From assembly GCF_003441595.1 (NCBI RefSeq), contig NZ_CP031848.1, positions 4,154,001-4,218,000 of the forward strand: a stretch of DNA of 64,000 nt. Reading direction: 5' to 3'. The stretch comes from Marinobacter sp. Arc7-DN-1 (GTDB taxonomy: Bacteria > Pseudomonadota > Gammaproteobacteria > Pseudomonadales > Oleiphilaceae). The notes beneath the pieces were generated by a model. The model was not told where the DNA came from and did no database searches. It saw only the letters and a list, made by a program, of their open reading frames with translations. Numbering within the stretch: the first letter of the stretch is position 1; every line of letters begins with the position of its first letter. Shown here one piece after another: positions 1 through 8,148 of this stretch. The translations under genes and the position numbers were made by a program.

Positions 1-341
1 ATGAACTGCTGGTATTCACCCGGCGCCGGGTATTTTTCGGTGCCAAGAAACAGCATGTGTTCCAGGAAGTGGGAGAGCCCCTCGCGATTTTCCGGATCGT
101 CTCCACTGCCAACGGCCACATTCATTGAGGCCGCTGCCTTGTCTGCCTCCTTGTCCGAAACCAGGATGACCTTCAGGCCATTCTCCAGTTCGATGAACCG
201 GTACTGGTTGTCATCATTGGGGCTTTTTTCCGGAATCTGGGTGGCAAGAGTAAAGGTGCTGAACAGCAGGAGTGTGAGCAGGGCAAACAGGCGTATCATC
301 TGGCTTTGCATTGGGTGTTTCCTGGCGATGCGGGTGCTCAT
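1..341 (-). CDS. M16 (insulinase/pitrilysin) family zinc peptidase, N-terminal part
   Basis: Only the first ~113 residues are present; the gene runs off the left edge. After a hydrophobic segment that looks like a signal peptide (residues 15-32) comes the M16 N-terminal region with the inverted zinc motif HFLEH inside SHFLEHMLFLGTEKYP. In the family the two His bind zinc and the Glu is the catalytic base. The motif, the 'ENGLKVILVSD' lead-in and the export signal point to a periplasmic protease III/PqqL-like peptidase. I chose the first ATG; in-frame ATGs at residues 11 and 15 are alternatives. The size of the full protein cannot be seen. Confidence 0.88.
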   Translation of the reverse strand, partial: MSTRIARKHPMQSQMIRLFALLTLLLFSTFTLATQIPEKSPNDDNQYRFIELENGLKVILVSDKEADKAAASMNVAVGSGDDPENREGLSHFLEHMLFLGTEKYPAPGEYQQF

Positions 342-375
342 AGGCTCTCTGTTATCCTGTGAATGTGTTCTGGGT

Positions 376-675
376 TCAGTGCATCAGCGCTTTGCGGGTA
401 CTTTCCGGCTGCTGGTCAAGGGTCTTACGAGCCAGGTCAGCGGCCTTCTCACCATCCAGCTGACCGGAGGCAATGCGCTCAAGGACGGTTGCCATAATGG
501 CAACGGACTGGCGGTAATCGGAAAACTCGGCCTGAAAGGCGCTGTCGATGGCTTCGTAAACCGCCTGAATTTTCTGCTCGCGGGACCCGGCGTTTTCGGC
601 CGTATCGTTAATGGCCTTCAGGCAGGCCCGGGCAATAGAAATGTAGCGTTCCGCGTTGGGGTTGTCTTTTTGCAT
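376..675 (-). CDS. small hypothetical protein
   Basis: 99 residues from the ATG at 675; an in-frame upstream ATG at 792 would give 138 residues. The sequence is hydrophilic and predicted helical, with no signal peptide, membrane segment or cofactor motif, and I do not recognise a family. It lies just upstream of, and on the same strand as, the M16 peptidase (about 34 bp gap), so the two may be co-transcribed. The amino-acid make-up is balanced and the frame is open, which is why I think it is coded, but the start is uncertain. Confidence 0.6.
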   Translation of the reverse strand: MQKDNPNAERYISIARACLKAINDTAENAGSREQKIQAVYEAIDSAFQAEFSDYRQSVAIMATVLERIASGQLDGEKAADLARKTLDQQPESTRKALMH

Positions 676-884
676 GATCGGGATTCCGGCGGTCGGTTTT
701 CCTGTGAAGTGAAGAGATGCCAAAAGGCGCGATAAGTTCCCGATTATGTCATTGCTGGCGGGGTGTTTCATTGCTTTGTGGTAATCCTGCAATCGGGCAG
801 GCAGGCGGCAATTCCTGTGCTAGTCTCAAAAGCATTGTGTCGGTGAACCGGACACGCCTTTTAAAGGCCCCGGCCCGAAAAGTT

Positions 885-931
885 AGAGTAATAGCTCTAT
901 TAAAAACAAAGGCTTGCAGAGTAAAAGCTCT
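885..931. promoter_or_regulatory. two 14-bp dyads upstream of the fatty acyl reductase gene (possible operator)
   Basis: AGAGTAATAGCTCT (885-898) and AGAGTAAAAGCTCT (918-931) are near-identical copies with AGAG/CTCT half-sites, 33 bp apart, about three helical turns. They lie in the 383-bp gap (676-1058) before the reductase start, where I see no gene. A regulator binding both sites on one face of the helix is an inference; no regulator is identified. Confidence 0.35.
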
Positions 932-1058
932 AAAAAAGTTCGATACATGAAGGTTGCAATTAAGTACAATGCCGGCGTTTCCGGATTGACCTAAGACTTT
1001 AGTCGTATGGGTGCCGGCATGGATAGACAACAACCGAGCAACAAAGGGTGGACGATTG

Positions 1059-3044
1059 ATGAATTATTTCCTGACCGGTGGCACCGGATTTATTGGCCGA
1101 TTTCTCGTAGAGAAGCTGCTGGCACGCGGTGGCACGGTACATGTGCTGGTACGTGAGCAGTCCCAGGATAAACTCGAACAACTGCGCGAACGCTGGGGCG
1201 CAGACGAAACCCAGGTAAAGGCCGTTATCGGCGACCTGACCAGTAAAAATCTGGGTATCGATGCCAAAACGCTCAACGCCCTTAAGGGACAGGTTGATCA
1301 TTTCTTCCATCTGGCGGCGGTGTACGACATGGGTGCCGATGAAGAGGCCCAGCAGGCAACCAACATTGAGGGCACCCGGGCTGCGGTCAATGCGGCCGAA
1401 GCCATGGGCGCGAAGCATTTCCATCACGTGTCCTCCATCGCGGCGGCCGGTCTGTTCAAGGGCATCTTCCGTGAGGACATGTTCGAGGAAGCGGAGAAGC
1501 TGGATCATCCGTACCTGCGCACCAAGCACGAGTCCGAGAAGGTCGTGCGCGAAGAGTGCAAGGTGCCGTTTCGCATCTACCGTCCGGGCATGGTCATCGG
1601 GCATTCCGCCACTGGCGAAATGGACAAAGTGGATGGCCCCTATTATTTCTTCAAGATGATCCAGAAAATCCGCCACGCACTGCCCCAGTGGGTTCCCACC
1701 ATTGGCATTGAAGGCGGCCGGCTGAACATTGTGCCGGTGGATTTCGTGGTCAAGGCCATGGACCATATCGCCCACCTTGAGGGTGAAGACGGCAAGTGCT
1801 TCCACCTGGTGGATTCAGACCCGTACAAGGTTGGTGAGATTCTCAATATCTTCAGCGAGGCGGGTCACGCTCCCAAAATGGGCATGCGTATCGATTCCCG
1901 TATGTTTGGCTTTATTCCGCCATTCATCCGTCAGAGCCTGAAGAACCTGCCGCCGGTGAAACGGCTGACAGCAGCGGTTCTGGACGATATGGGCATTCCG
2001 CCTTCGGTGATGTCCTTCATCAACTACCCGACCCGTTTTGATGCCCGCGAAACCGAGCGCGTTCTGCAGGGTACCGGTATCGAAGTGCCGCGCCTGCCGG
2101 ATTACGCACCGGTTATCTGGGATTACTGGGAGCGCAACCTGGATCCGGACCTGTTCAAGGACCGCACACTGCGGGGCACAGTTGAAGGCCGCGTTTGTGT
2201 GGTTACTGGTGCAACCTCCGGTATCGGTCTGGCCACGGCCCAGAAACTGGCTGACGCAGGCGCCATCCTCGTTATCGGCGCCCGTAAACTGGAGCGCCTG
2301 AAAGAAGTATCGGCGGAGCTGGAGTCCCGTGGTGCCAGCGTGCATGCGTATCCGTGCGATTTCTCGGATATGGAAGCCTGCGATGAGTTCGTGAAAACCG
2401 TTCTGGATAACCACGGCCATGTCGATGTGCTGATCAACAACGCCGGCCGCTCCATCCGCCGCTCACTGGATCTGTCCTTCGACCGTTTCCATGACTTTGA
2501 GCGCACCATGCAGCTGAACTATTTCGGCTCTGTGCGCCTGATCATGGGCTTTGCACCCAAGATGCTGGAGCGTCGCCGCGGCCACGTGGTGAATATTTCC
2601 TCCATCGGTGTACTGACTAATGCACCCAGGTTCTCCGCCTACGTCGCCTCAAAGTCCGCGCTGGATGCGTTCAGCCGTTGTGCCGCCTCTGAGTGGTCTG
2701 ACCGCAACGTAACCTTCACCACCATTAACATGCCGTTGGTAAAAACGCCGATGATCGCACCAACAAAGATCTACGATTCGGTGCCAACGCTGTCGCCGGA
2801 TGAAGCAGCAACTATGGTGGCCGATGCCATCGTTTACCGGCCGAAGCGCATTGCGACCCGTCTGGGTATCTTTGCCCAGGTGCTGCATGCCCTGGCGCCG
2901 AAGATGGGCGAGATTGTCATGAACACGGGTTACCGGATGTTCCCGGATTCACCGTCTGCCGCGGGCAGCAAGTCCGGCGAGCGGCCCAGGGTGTCTTCCG
3001 AGCAGGTAGCCTTTGCTGCCATCATGCGAGGCATTTACTGGTAA
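1059..3044 (+). CDS. fatty acyl-CoA/ACP reductase forming fatty alcohols (two SDR domains)
   Basis: 661 residues. It reduces fatty acyl-CoA (or acyl-ACP) to the aldehyde and on to the fatty alcohol with NADPH, supplying alcohols for wax esters. The N-terminal extended-SDR domain (acyl reduction) has TGGTGFIG at residues 7-14 and the YxxxK pair Y152/K156. The C-terminal classical SDR domain (aldehyde reduction) has TGATSGIG at 383-390 and Y528/K532. Length and sequence match my memory of the Marinobacter FAR enzyme. The ATG at 1059 sits directly before the Rossmann strand; an upstream in-frame ATG at 1011 would add 16 unsupported residues. Transcribed alone, with a terminator-like hairpin after it. 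Confidence 0.93.
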   Translation: MNYFLTGGTGFIGRFLVEKLLARGGTVHVLVREQSQDKLEQLRERWGADETQVKAVIGDLTSKNLGIDAKTLNALKGQVDHFFHLAAVYDMGADEEAQQATNIEGTRAAVNAAEAMGAKHFHHVSSIAAAGLFKGIFREDMFEEAEKLDHPYLRTKHESEKVVREECKVPFRIYRPGMVIGHSATGEMDKVDGPYYFFKMIQKIRHALPQWVPTIGIEGGRLNIVPVDFVVKAMDHIAHLEGEDGKCFHLVDSDPYKVGEILNIFSEAGHAPKMGMRIDSRMFGFIPPFIRQSLKNLPPVKRLTAAVLDDMGIPPSVMSFINYPTRFDARETERVLQGTGIEVPRLPDYAPVIWDYWERNLDPDLFKDRTLRGTVEGRVCVVTGATSGIGLATAQKLADAGAILVIGARKLERLKEVSAELESRGASVHAYPCDFSDMEACDEFVKTVLDNHGHVDVLINNAGRSIRRSLDLSFDRFHDFERTMQLNYFGSVRLIMGFAPKMLERRRGHVVNISSIGVLTNAPRFSAYVASKSALDAFSRCAASEWSDRNVTFTTINMPLVKTPMIAPTKIYDSVPTLSPDEAATMVADAIVYRPKRIATRLGIFAQVLHALAPKMGEIVMNTGYRMFPDSPSAAGSKSGERPRVSSEQVAFAAIMRGIYW

Positions 3045-3064
3045 TCGTAATGTTCCCCGAAACG

Positions 3065-3120
3065 AAAAAACCCGCCTCGGCCAAGCCGTTCACTTAAAGT
3101 GGATCTGGCTTGGCCAAGTC
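3065..3120. terminator. hairpin with T-tract between the reductase gene and vapC; left inverted repeat of the vapBC island
   Basis: GGCCAAGCC (3079-3087) pairs with GGCTTGGCC (3107-3115). Read on the minus strand the hairpin is followed by a GC stretch and TTTTTT, as expected for a terminator of vapBC; it could also slow reductase transcription. Bases 3082-3104 recur, inverted and without mismatch, at 4108-4130 on the other side of vapBC. Confidence 0.6.
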
Positions 3121-3218
3121 GGTTAGTAGAAAGGGCCGCTGAATTTCCCAGAGGCCCTTTTCGACATCTGATCACAAAAAGCAGGAAAAGCCCCTGCATG
3201 GTAATGCCATTAGCTGGA

Positions 3219-3641
3219 TCAGGATTTGCCACCGCTCTTGCCTGCATCATTTATATCAATCATCCCTACTGAGCGTGCTTTTTTGTCAAAGCTCACTGTC
3301 GAGGTGCAACCACGGCTTTCGCAAATAACAGTTATGAGTGCATCGCTAAAATCGGCGTTCCCGGTTGAGAACCGCTTGAGCGCCAGATACACCAAATCGG
3401 CTTCGTCGATCATCAACTGTTTGGTGGTCAATAGTGCGTTGACAACATTTTGAATGGCATTTTTCGGTTGCTGGTAGCACGTCTCCAAAACCCAGATAAC
3501 TTCAACCAGCACAATCGATGTAACGAAGCCTGGATTGCGCGAGGTCAACCGCTCCTCAACTAGCCTGTTAGTAATAGCCGCTTGACCTGGGTCGTCCTGG
3601 GTTAGGTAGCGCACGAGAACATTGGTATCCAGCCCAATCAT
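3219..3641 (-). CDS. vapC: PIN-domain toxin of the VapC family
   Basis: 140 residues, full length for a VapC ribonuclease toxin. The acidic PIN residues are visible: D5 (GLDTNVLVRYL), E47 (LVEV), D97/D100 (ADFSDALI) and D119 (SFDKKA). In the family these bind Mg2+ for endonucleolytic cleavage of RNA, often tRNA. Its start overlaps the antitoxin stop by 4 bp (ATGA), so the two genes are translationally coupled, antitoxin first. The pair is AT-richer than the flanking genes and bracketed by inverted repeats, which suggests acquisition by transfer. Confidence 0.9.
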   Translation of the reverse strand: MIGLDTNVLVRYLTQDDPGQAAITNRLVEERLTSRNPGFVTSIVLVEVIWVLETCYQQPKNAIQNVVNALLTTKQLMIDEADLVYLALKRFSTGNADFSDALITVICESRGCTSTVSFDKKARSVGMIDINDAGKSGGKS

Positions 3642-3871
3642 AGACCCGCCCTTTGCCGGATCGCTGAGTCCATTTCCTCTATGCTGACGACCCGGGTAGG
3701 CGTAATCATTCCCTTCAGCCGACTAACATCCTCAACAGCGGCAAGCACTTCCCAGTGACCTTCCGCCACTTTCACAAACTCCACTCGATCTCCAGGGCCA
3801 ACCTTCATGTCGGTGCGGACGTTAGCCGGGATCGTAATTTGTCCTTTACTGGTAATCGTTGCTGTAGTCAT
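3638..3871 (-). CDS. vapB: AbrB/MazE-type antitoxin
   Basis: 77 residues. The N-terminal swapped-hairpin SpoVT/AbrB DNA-binding domain is clear: TTATITSKGQITIPANVR followed by 'VGPGDRVEFV'. The C-terminal part (after residue ~45) should wrap the toxin. It is first in the operon, in the usual antitoxin-before-toxin order. Such antitoxins repress their own promoter with the toxin as co-repressor; a palindrome lies just upstream. Confidence 0.9.
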   Translation of the reverse strand: MTTATITSKGQITIPANVRTDMKVGPGDRVEFVKVAEGHWEVLAAVEDVSRLKGMITPTRVVSIEEMDSAIRQRAGL

Positions 3872-3894
3872 TTCACCTTTCCTCTTACCAAAAT

Positions 3895-3911
3895 CCTTAC
3901 TATAGGTAAGG
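3895..3911. promoter_or_regulatory. palindrome in the vapBC promoter (candidate autoregulatory operator)
   Basis: CCTTAC-TATAG-GTAAGG is a 17-bp dyad 24 bp upstream of the vapB start. On the minus strand it contains TATAGT, a plausible -10 hexamer. Placement and symmetry fit the known self-repression of AbrB-type antitoxins; binding itself is inferred. Confidence 0.55.
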
Positions 3912-4107
3912 TATCAATTAGGCAAAAAAATAGCCAGCGCTGACTCATGTTTTCCTGTCGGGTTTAAGCGCCTCGGTTTCGGCCATAACGAGGTGTTCAT
4001 GGCCGGCAAGTGGGAGATCTGGAAAGATATCTTTCTATTGGAAAAAGGCACCAACACTGTATGGCTGCACAGAATTGGTACCTTTGTAGCCCGGCCCTCT
4101 TGCCTGA

Positions 4108-4148
4108 ATCCACTTTAAGTGAACGGCTTGCGCCTCGGCGGGTTTTTT
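4108..4148 (+). repeat. right inverted repeat of the vapBC island, with T-tract
   Basis: Bases 4108-4130 are the exact reverse complement of 3082-3104. After a short mismatched stretch both copies end outward in GGCGGGTTTTTT. The stretch 3912-4107 inside this repeat holds no gene that I can recognise. Confidence 0.7.
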
Positions 4149-4155
4149 GTGGCTG

Positions 4156-4812
4156 TTATCCGGTCTCTTCCGGGATCAGGGGAGGCGGAAAGCCGCCCAG
4201 TTCCTTCCAGCGATTGACGATACCGCAGAACAGGTCTGCCGTTTTTTCGGCATCGTAGGCGGCTGAGTGGGCTTCCTTGTTACTGAACGGAATGCCGGCC
4301 AGCTTGCAGGCCTGGGCCAGGACGGTATGGCCGTAGGCGAGGCCCGCGAGGGTGGCGGTGTCGAAGGTCGAAAAGGGATGGAACGGATTGCGCCGGATAT
4401 CGGAACGCAGTGCGGCTGCGAAGATGAAGTTGTGGTCAAAGGTCGCGTTGTGGCCAACCAGAACCGCCCGTTTGCAGTCGTGGTTTTTGACGGCCTTACG
4501 GATCGGATTGAAGATTTCGCTCAGGCCTTCCCGCTCGGGCACCGCCTCCCGTTCCGGATTCCAGGGGTCAATGCCGGTAAAGTCCAGGGCGGACTGCTCC
4601 AGATTGGCGCCTTCAAAGGGATCAATCTGCTGCACGTGGGTTTCGGTACGGCGCAACCAGCCGTCGTCGTCCATGGTCAGGATAACGGCTGCCACTTCCA
4701 GCAACGCGTCTCGCTCGGGGTTGAAACCGGCGGTTTCCACATCGACAACAACGGGCAAAAAGCCGCGGAAACGGCGGGACATAGGGTGCGGTGGTTTGTT
4801 TTCGTCAGTCAC
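4156..4812 (-). CDS. rnt: ribonuclease T
   Basis: 218 residues, normal for RNase T, which trims 3' ends of tRNA (the CCA end), 5S and 23S rRNA. The DEDD exonuclease residues are visible: D24 and E26 in VDVETAGF, D126 in GHNATFDHNF, and H182/D187 in EAHSAAYDAEKT (DEDDh type). It lies 34 bp downstream of pyrC on the same strand, so the two probably form an operon, a pyrC-rnt order I associate with pseudomonads and relatives. Confidence 0.95.
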   Translation of the reverse strand: MTDENKPPHPMSRRFRGFLPVVVDVETAGFNPERDALLEVAAVILTMDDDGWLRRTETHVQQIDPFEGANLEQSALDFTGIDPWNPEREAVPEREGLSEIFNPIRKAVKNHDCKRAVLVGHNATFDHNFIFAAALRSDIRRNPFHPFSTFDTATLAGLAYGHTVLAQACKLAGIPFSNKEAHSAAYDAEKTADLFCGIVNRWKELGGFPPPLIPEETG

Positions 4813-4846
4813 TCAAGCTCCGGTCTTGGCCGTGTGTGAGAAGGAA

Positions 4847-5887
4847 TCAGCTATGTTTCGCCAGCCGCCAGTGAACAGTTTCACCGGCTTTCAGCGGCAC
4901 AATGGTGCCCTCAACCAGGGGCAGCTCCCTGGGCATGGTCCAGGGCTCACGAACCAGGGTGATGGTGTCGGTGTTGCGCGGCAGGCCATAGAAATCGGCG
5001 CCGTTGAAGCTCGCGAAGGCCTCGAGTTTGTCGAGAATGCCCAATTCTTCGAAGATGTCGGCATACAGGCCGATGGCGCCGTAGGCGGAGTAACACCCGG
5101 CACAGCCGCAGGCCGCTTCCTTGCGATCTTTGGCGTGGGGCGCGGAATCGGTTCCCAGGAAGAAGCGTTGGTCACCGCTGGCAACGGCGTCCCGCAGGGC
5201 CTGCTGATGGCGGTTGCGCTTGAGGATTGGCAGGCAGTAAAGATGTGGGCGAATGCCACCTACAAGCATGTGGTTGCGGTTGTACATCAGATGCTGGGGC
5301 GTCAGGGTGGCGCCCAGGTTATCACCGCTATGCTGTCTCACAAAGTCCGCCGAATCGGCCGTGGTGATGTGCTCCAGTACTATCCGGAGGTTCGGGAATG
5401 CTTCCAGAGTCGGGGCCAGCACCCGCTCCAGAAAGACCTTCTCCCGGTCGAAAATGTCGATATCGGCATCGGTCACCTCGCCATGCACCAGAAGCAGCAT
5501 GCCGCAGTCGGCCATGGCTTCCAGTACCGGGTAGATGTTCCGGATGTCCTTCACGCCGGAGGCGGAATTGGTGGTGGCGCCGGCCGGGTAGAGCTTTGCG
5601 GCCACGATGCCAGCGGCTGTGGCCTCCCGGATGGTTTCCGGGGTAGTGCTTTCGGTCAGGTACAGGGTCATCAGTGGTTCAAAGCCGGTGCCGCTGGCGG
5701 CTGCAAGGATCCGGTCCCGGTAGGCGGTGGCATCCGCTGCGGTTGTTACCGGTGGTGCCAGGTTGGGCATGATGATGGCCCGTCCGAAACAGGCCGCAGT
5801 GGCAGGCACGACGTCCCTCAGGATATCGCCGTCCCGGACGTGGAGGTGCCAGTCGTCGGGGCGGGTAAGAGTAAGCTGGTCTGTCAT
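4847..5887 (-). CDS. pyrC: dihydroorotase
   Basis: 346 residues, close to E. coli PyrC. It cyclises N-carbamoyl-aspartate to dihydroorotate in pyrimidine synthesis. Zinc ligands H14 and H16 are seen in [10 protein letters not shown], and K98 in [13 protein letters not shown] is the carboxylated bridging lysine. The ATG at 5887 directly precedes the conserved N-terminus [15 protein letters not shown]. The frame is open a further 75 codons upstream, but those residues do not look like PyrC. Confidence 0.96.
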   Translation of the reverse strand: MTDQLTLTRPDDWHLHVRDGDILRDVVPATAACFGRAIIMPNLAPPVTTAADATAYRDRILAAASGTGFEPLMTLYLTESTTPETIREATAAGIVAAKLYPAGATTNSASGVKDIRNIYPVLEAMADCGMLLLVHGEVTDADIDIFDREKVFLERVLAPTLEAFPNLRIVLEHITTADSADFVRQHSGDNLGATLTPQHLMYNRNHMLVGGIRPHLYCLPILKRNRHQQALRDAVASGDQRFFLGTDSAPHAKDRKEAACGCAGCYSAYGAIGLYADIFEELGILDKLEAFASFNGADFYGLPRNTDTITLVREPWTMPRELPLVEGTIVPLKAGETVHWRLAKHS

Positions 5888-6019
5888 GGCAGTTGTCCGC
5901 AATACCTTTGGCGAGGCCGGGCCGGAAAAATTGGCAAGGCCGGGGCTGAAATTAAAGGACCTTGAAAAAATTTGCCGGATTATACCAGAAGGGGCCGGCG
6001 ATTGTTTTCGCCTGGGGGC

Positions 6020-6046
6020 TAAAGAAACACGGACGAAGGCCGTTAA
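6020..6046 (+). promoter_or_regulatory. FliA (sigma-28) type promoter for motY
   Basis: TAAAGAAA (6020-6027), then an 11-bp spacer, then GCCGTTAA (6039-6046). The enterobacterial FliA consensus is TAAAGTTT-N11-GCCGATAA, so this matches in 13 of 16 positions with the exact spacing. It ends 31 bp before the motY start, where flagellar late-gene control is expected. Confidence 0.65.
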
Positions 6047-6077
6047 ACACTCAAAGCTTTTTAACTCCCTGATACCG

Positions 6078-7007
6078 ATGGCAACCGATATGGGATTCCG
6101 CCCCCGCAACAATCCGATGACTGTGCTGGCCGCCTGCCTTTTCAGTGTGTTTTTGCCCGCAAGTGGGCAGGCTGCGAGCTATGGTGCTGGTATTGAAAAT
6201 AGCCAGTGGTACCTGGCCGAGTCGGTTTTCGAATGTCGCCTGGTGCACGAAGTGCCCGGTTATGGGCGAGCGGTTTTCTATCATCGCGCCGGCGAAAGCC
6301 TGTCGTTCTTTCTGGAATCTGAATCGCCGCTGATGCGCCCGGGGCGGGGTAGCCTGGTAGCAGAAGCGCCATCCTGGCGCCCGGGTGTGGCGCCGCGGCC
6401 CTTGGGAACGGTCAATGTCTCGGATGATCGCCGCCAGGTCACTCTGGATACCCGCCTGGCCTTTGTTCTGGCTCGCGGCCTGCTTGATGGCATGCGCCCC
6501 GTCGTTACCCGGGAGTCCTGGTTTGACGGCCGGCCGGTGCGGGTATATGTGTCCAACATCAATTTTTCCGGCGAGTATCAGCAATACCAGCGCTGTACTT
6601 CCAACCTGCTGCCGGTGAATTTTGACCAGATCCGCCGCTCACGCATTCCGTTTGCCAGCGGCAGCAGCCAGTTGTCGGATCGGGACAGGAAGTTGCTGGA
6701 AAATATTGTGACCTATGTGATTGCGGACTCGACAGTGGAACGGATTTTCGTGGATGGCCACAGTGACAGTATTGGCAGCCGGATCAACAACCGGGCCCTC
6801 TCGGAAGATCGTGCCAATGTGGTGGCGGATTACCTCAAGGCCCGGGGGCTTGATGAAAACATGATTACCGTCAGGGCCCATGGCGATCAGTACCCGGTAT
6901 CAAACCGCCCGGCGGACAATCGCCGAACCAACATTCGCCTGCAGCGGGCCGGTGACCAGCCGGAACTGCAACAGGCCAACGGCTACGGCGGGGATCTCCG
7001 GGGATAA
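6078..7007 (+). CDS. motY: MotY, sodium-type flagellar motor T-ring protein
   Basis: 309 residues. A signal peptide ends near ASGQAASYG. The N-terminal MotY domain has the family's '[23 protein letters not shown]' and 'LLPVNFDQI'. The C-terminal OmpA-like peptidoglycan-binding domain (about residues 190-290) has [10 protein letters not shown] and NRRTNIRL. In Vibrio and Pseudomonas, MotY forms the T ring round the basal body and anchors the stator units. No clear ribosome-binding site marks the start; ATG at 6090 is an alternative. A sigma-28-like promoter lies just upstream. No other flagellar genes are in the window, as is common for motY. Confidence 0.92.
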   Translation: MATDMGFRPRNNPMTVLAACLFSVFLPASGQAASYGAGIENSQWYLAESVFECRLVHEVPGYGRAVFYHRAGESLSFFLESESPLMRPGRGSLVAEAPSWRPGVAPRPLGTVNVSDDRRQVTLDTRLAFVLARGLLDGMRPVVTRESWFDGRPVRVYVSNINFSGEYQQYQRCTSNLLPVNFDQIRRSRIPFASGSSQLSDRDRKLLENIVTYVIADSTVERIFVDGHSDSIGSRINNRALSEDRANVVADYLKARGLDENMITVRAHGDQYPVSNRPADNRRTNIRLQRAGDQPELQQANGYGGDLRG

Positions 7008-7013
7008 CCGGGA

Positions 7014-7940
7014 TCAGTAAACCGAATTCAGCACTTCCAGATGGGCGTTCACACTCTCCGCCAGAGCACGCAGGTGGTACCCGCCTTCCAGCGTTGAAAT
7101 GATCCGGTCGTTGCTATGTTCATGGGCAACGCCCACAATCATTTCTGTCAGCCAGCGGTAGTCTTCAGCATCCAGGTTCAGCTCCGCCATCGGGTCCAGT
7201 CGGTGGGCGTCAAAGCCCGCTGAAATAACGATCAACTGGGGTTTGAAGTCGTTCAGCCGCTTCAGCCAGCCCGCCTCCACCCGCTTCCGGTACTCCTCTG
7301 AGGAACAGTTCGCCTCAATCGGAATGTTCACAATATTTTCCGCTTGCCGGTGCACGTGGGAGTGCGGGTAGAAGGGGTGCTGGAAGCTGGAGCACATCAG
7401 GATCCGTTCATCACCACTGACAATATCCACCGTGCCGTTGCCCTGGTGCACATCAAAATCGATGATCGCGACCCGTTCGAGATGATGGAAGGTCAGCGCG
7501 CGCATGGCGGCCAGGGCGACGTTGTTGTAAAAACAGAAGCCCATGGATTTGGCGCGCTCGGCATGGTGGCCTGGCGGGCGGGCACAGACAAAGGCATTGG
7601 TTACCTGGCTGCTCATGACCATATCCACCGCCTGGATATTGGCGCCGGCGGCCAGGCGGGCGGCGCGAAGGGTATCCGGCATCATGGCGGTATCCGGGTC
7701 GGTAAACACCCGGCCCCGGGTCGGTTGCATCAGGTCGAGCTGGTGCAGGTATTTTTCCGGGTGCACCGTCAGAAGCTGATCACGGGTAATTTCCTCCGGC
7801 CGGACCCAGTCGAGCTTCTGGTCCAGCCCGGTATCCGCCAGATAACTGATGATGGCCGCAAGTCGCTCCGGGCTCTCCGGGTGCTCCGGGCCCATGTTGT
7901 GTCTCATGAAGTCATCGTGGGAAAAGAATGCCGTGGTCAT
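7014..7940 (-). CDS. histone-deacetylase-like (class II) deacetylase
   Basis: 308 residues, a complete arginase/deacetylase fold protein. Visible motifs: RPPGHHAE with the paired His 125/126, DFDVHQGNGT with zinc ligands D163 and H165, SAGFDAH with the third ligand D244, and EGGYHL near the C-terminus. Family members remove acetyl groups from lysine side chains, polyamines or other amides; the substrate cannot be read from sequence. It is divergently transcribed from the Pat-type protein acetyltransferase 208 bp away, which makes lysine deacetylation attractive. Confidence 0.88.
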   Translation of the reverse strand: MTTAFFSHDDFMRHNMGPEHPESPERLAAIISYLADTGLDQKLDWVRPEEITRDQLLTVHPEKYLHQLDLMQPTRGRVFTDPDTAMMPDTLRAARLAAGANIQAVDMVMSSQVTNAFVCARPPGHHAERAKSMGFCFYNNVALAAMRALTFHHLERVAIIDFDVHQGNGTVDIVSGDERILMCSSFQHPFYPHSHVHRQAENIVNIPIEANCSSEEYRKRVEAGWLKRLNDFKPQLIVISAGFDAHRLDPMAELNLDAEDYRWLTEMIVGVAHEHSNDRIISTLEGGYHLRALAESVNAHLEVLNSVY

Positions 7941-8148
7941 ACGTCTCGGGCTGCCTTCAATATGCTTATATTTTCTCCAAGCTTATCAGGGAAAACCACA
8001 GGGTGCCGTGTTTCTTTGGTCTTATAGAGACGATAGCCATTTCACATCTGCGGTTCACGGCATAAGATAAGGGTCGCATCCATAAGTAACCTGTTTTATT
8101 GCATTTATTACCTCAACGGCCTTCCGGCCGGACAGAAGGAGAGTCAGC

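Noticed and set aside
4352-5965. 537-residue open frame on the plus strand across rnt and pyrC
   Set aside because: Crosses two well-supported minus-strand genes and has Gly/Val-rich shadow composition.
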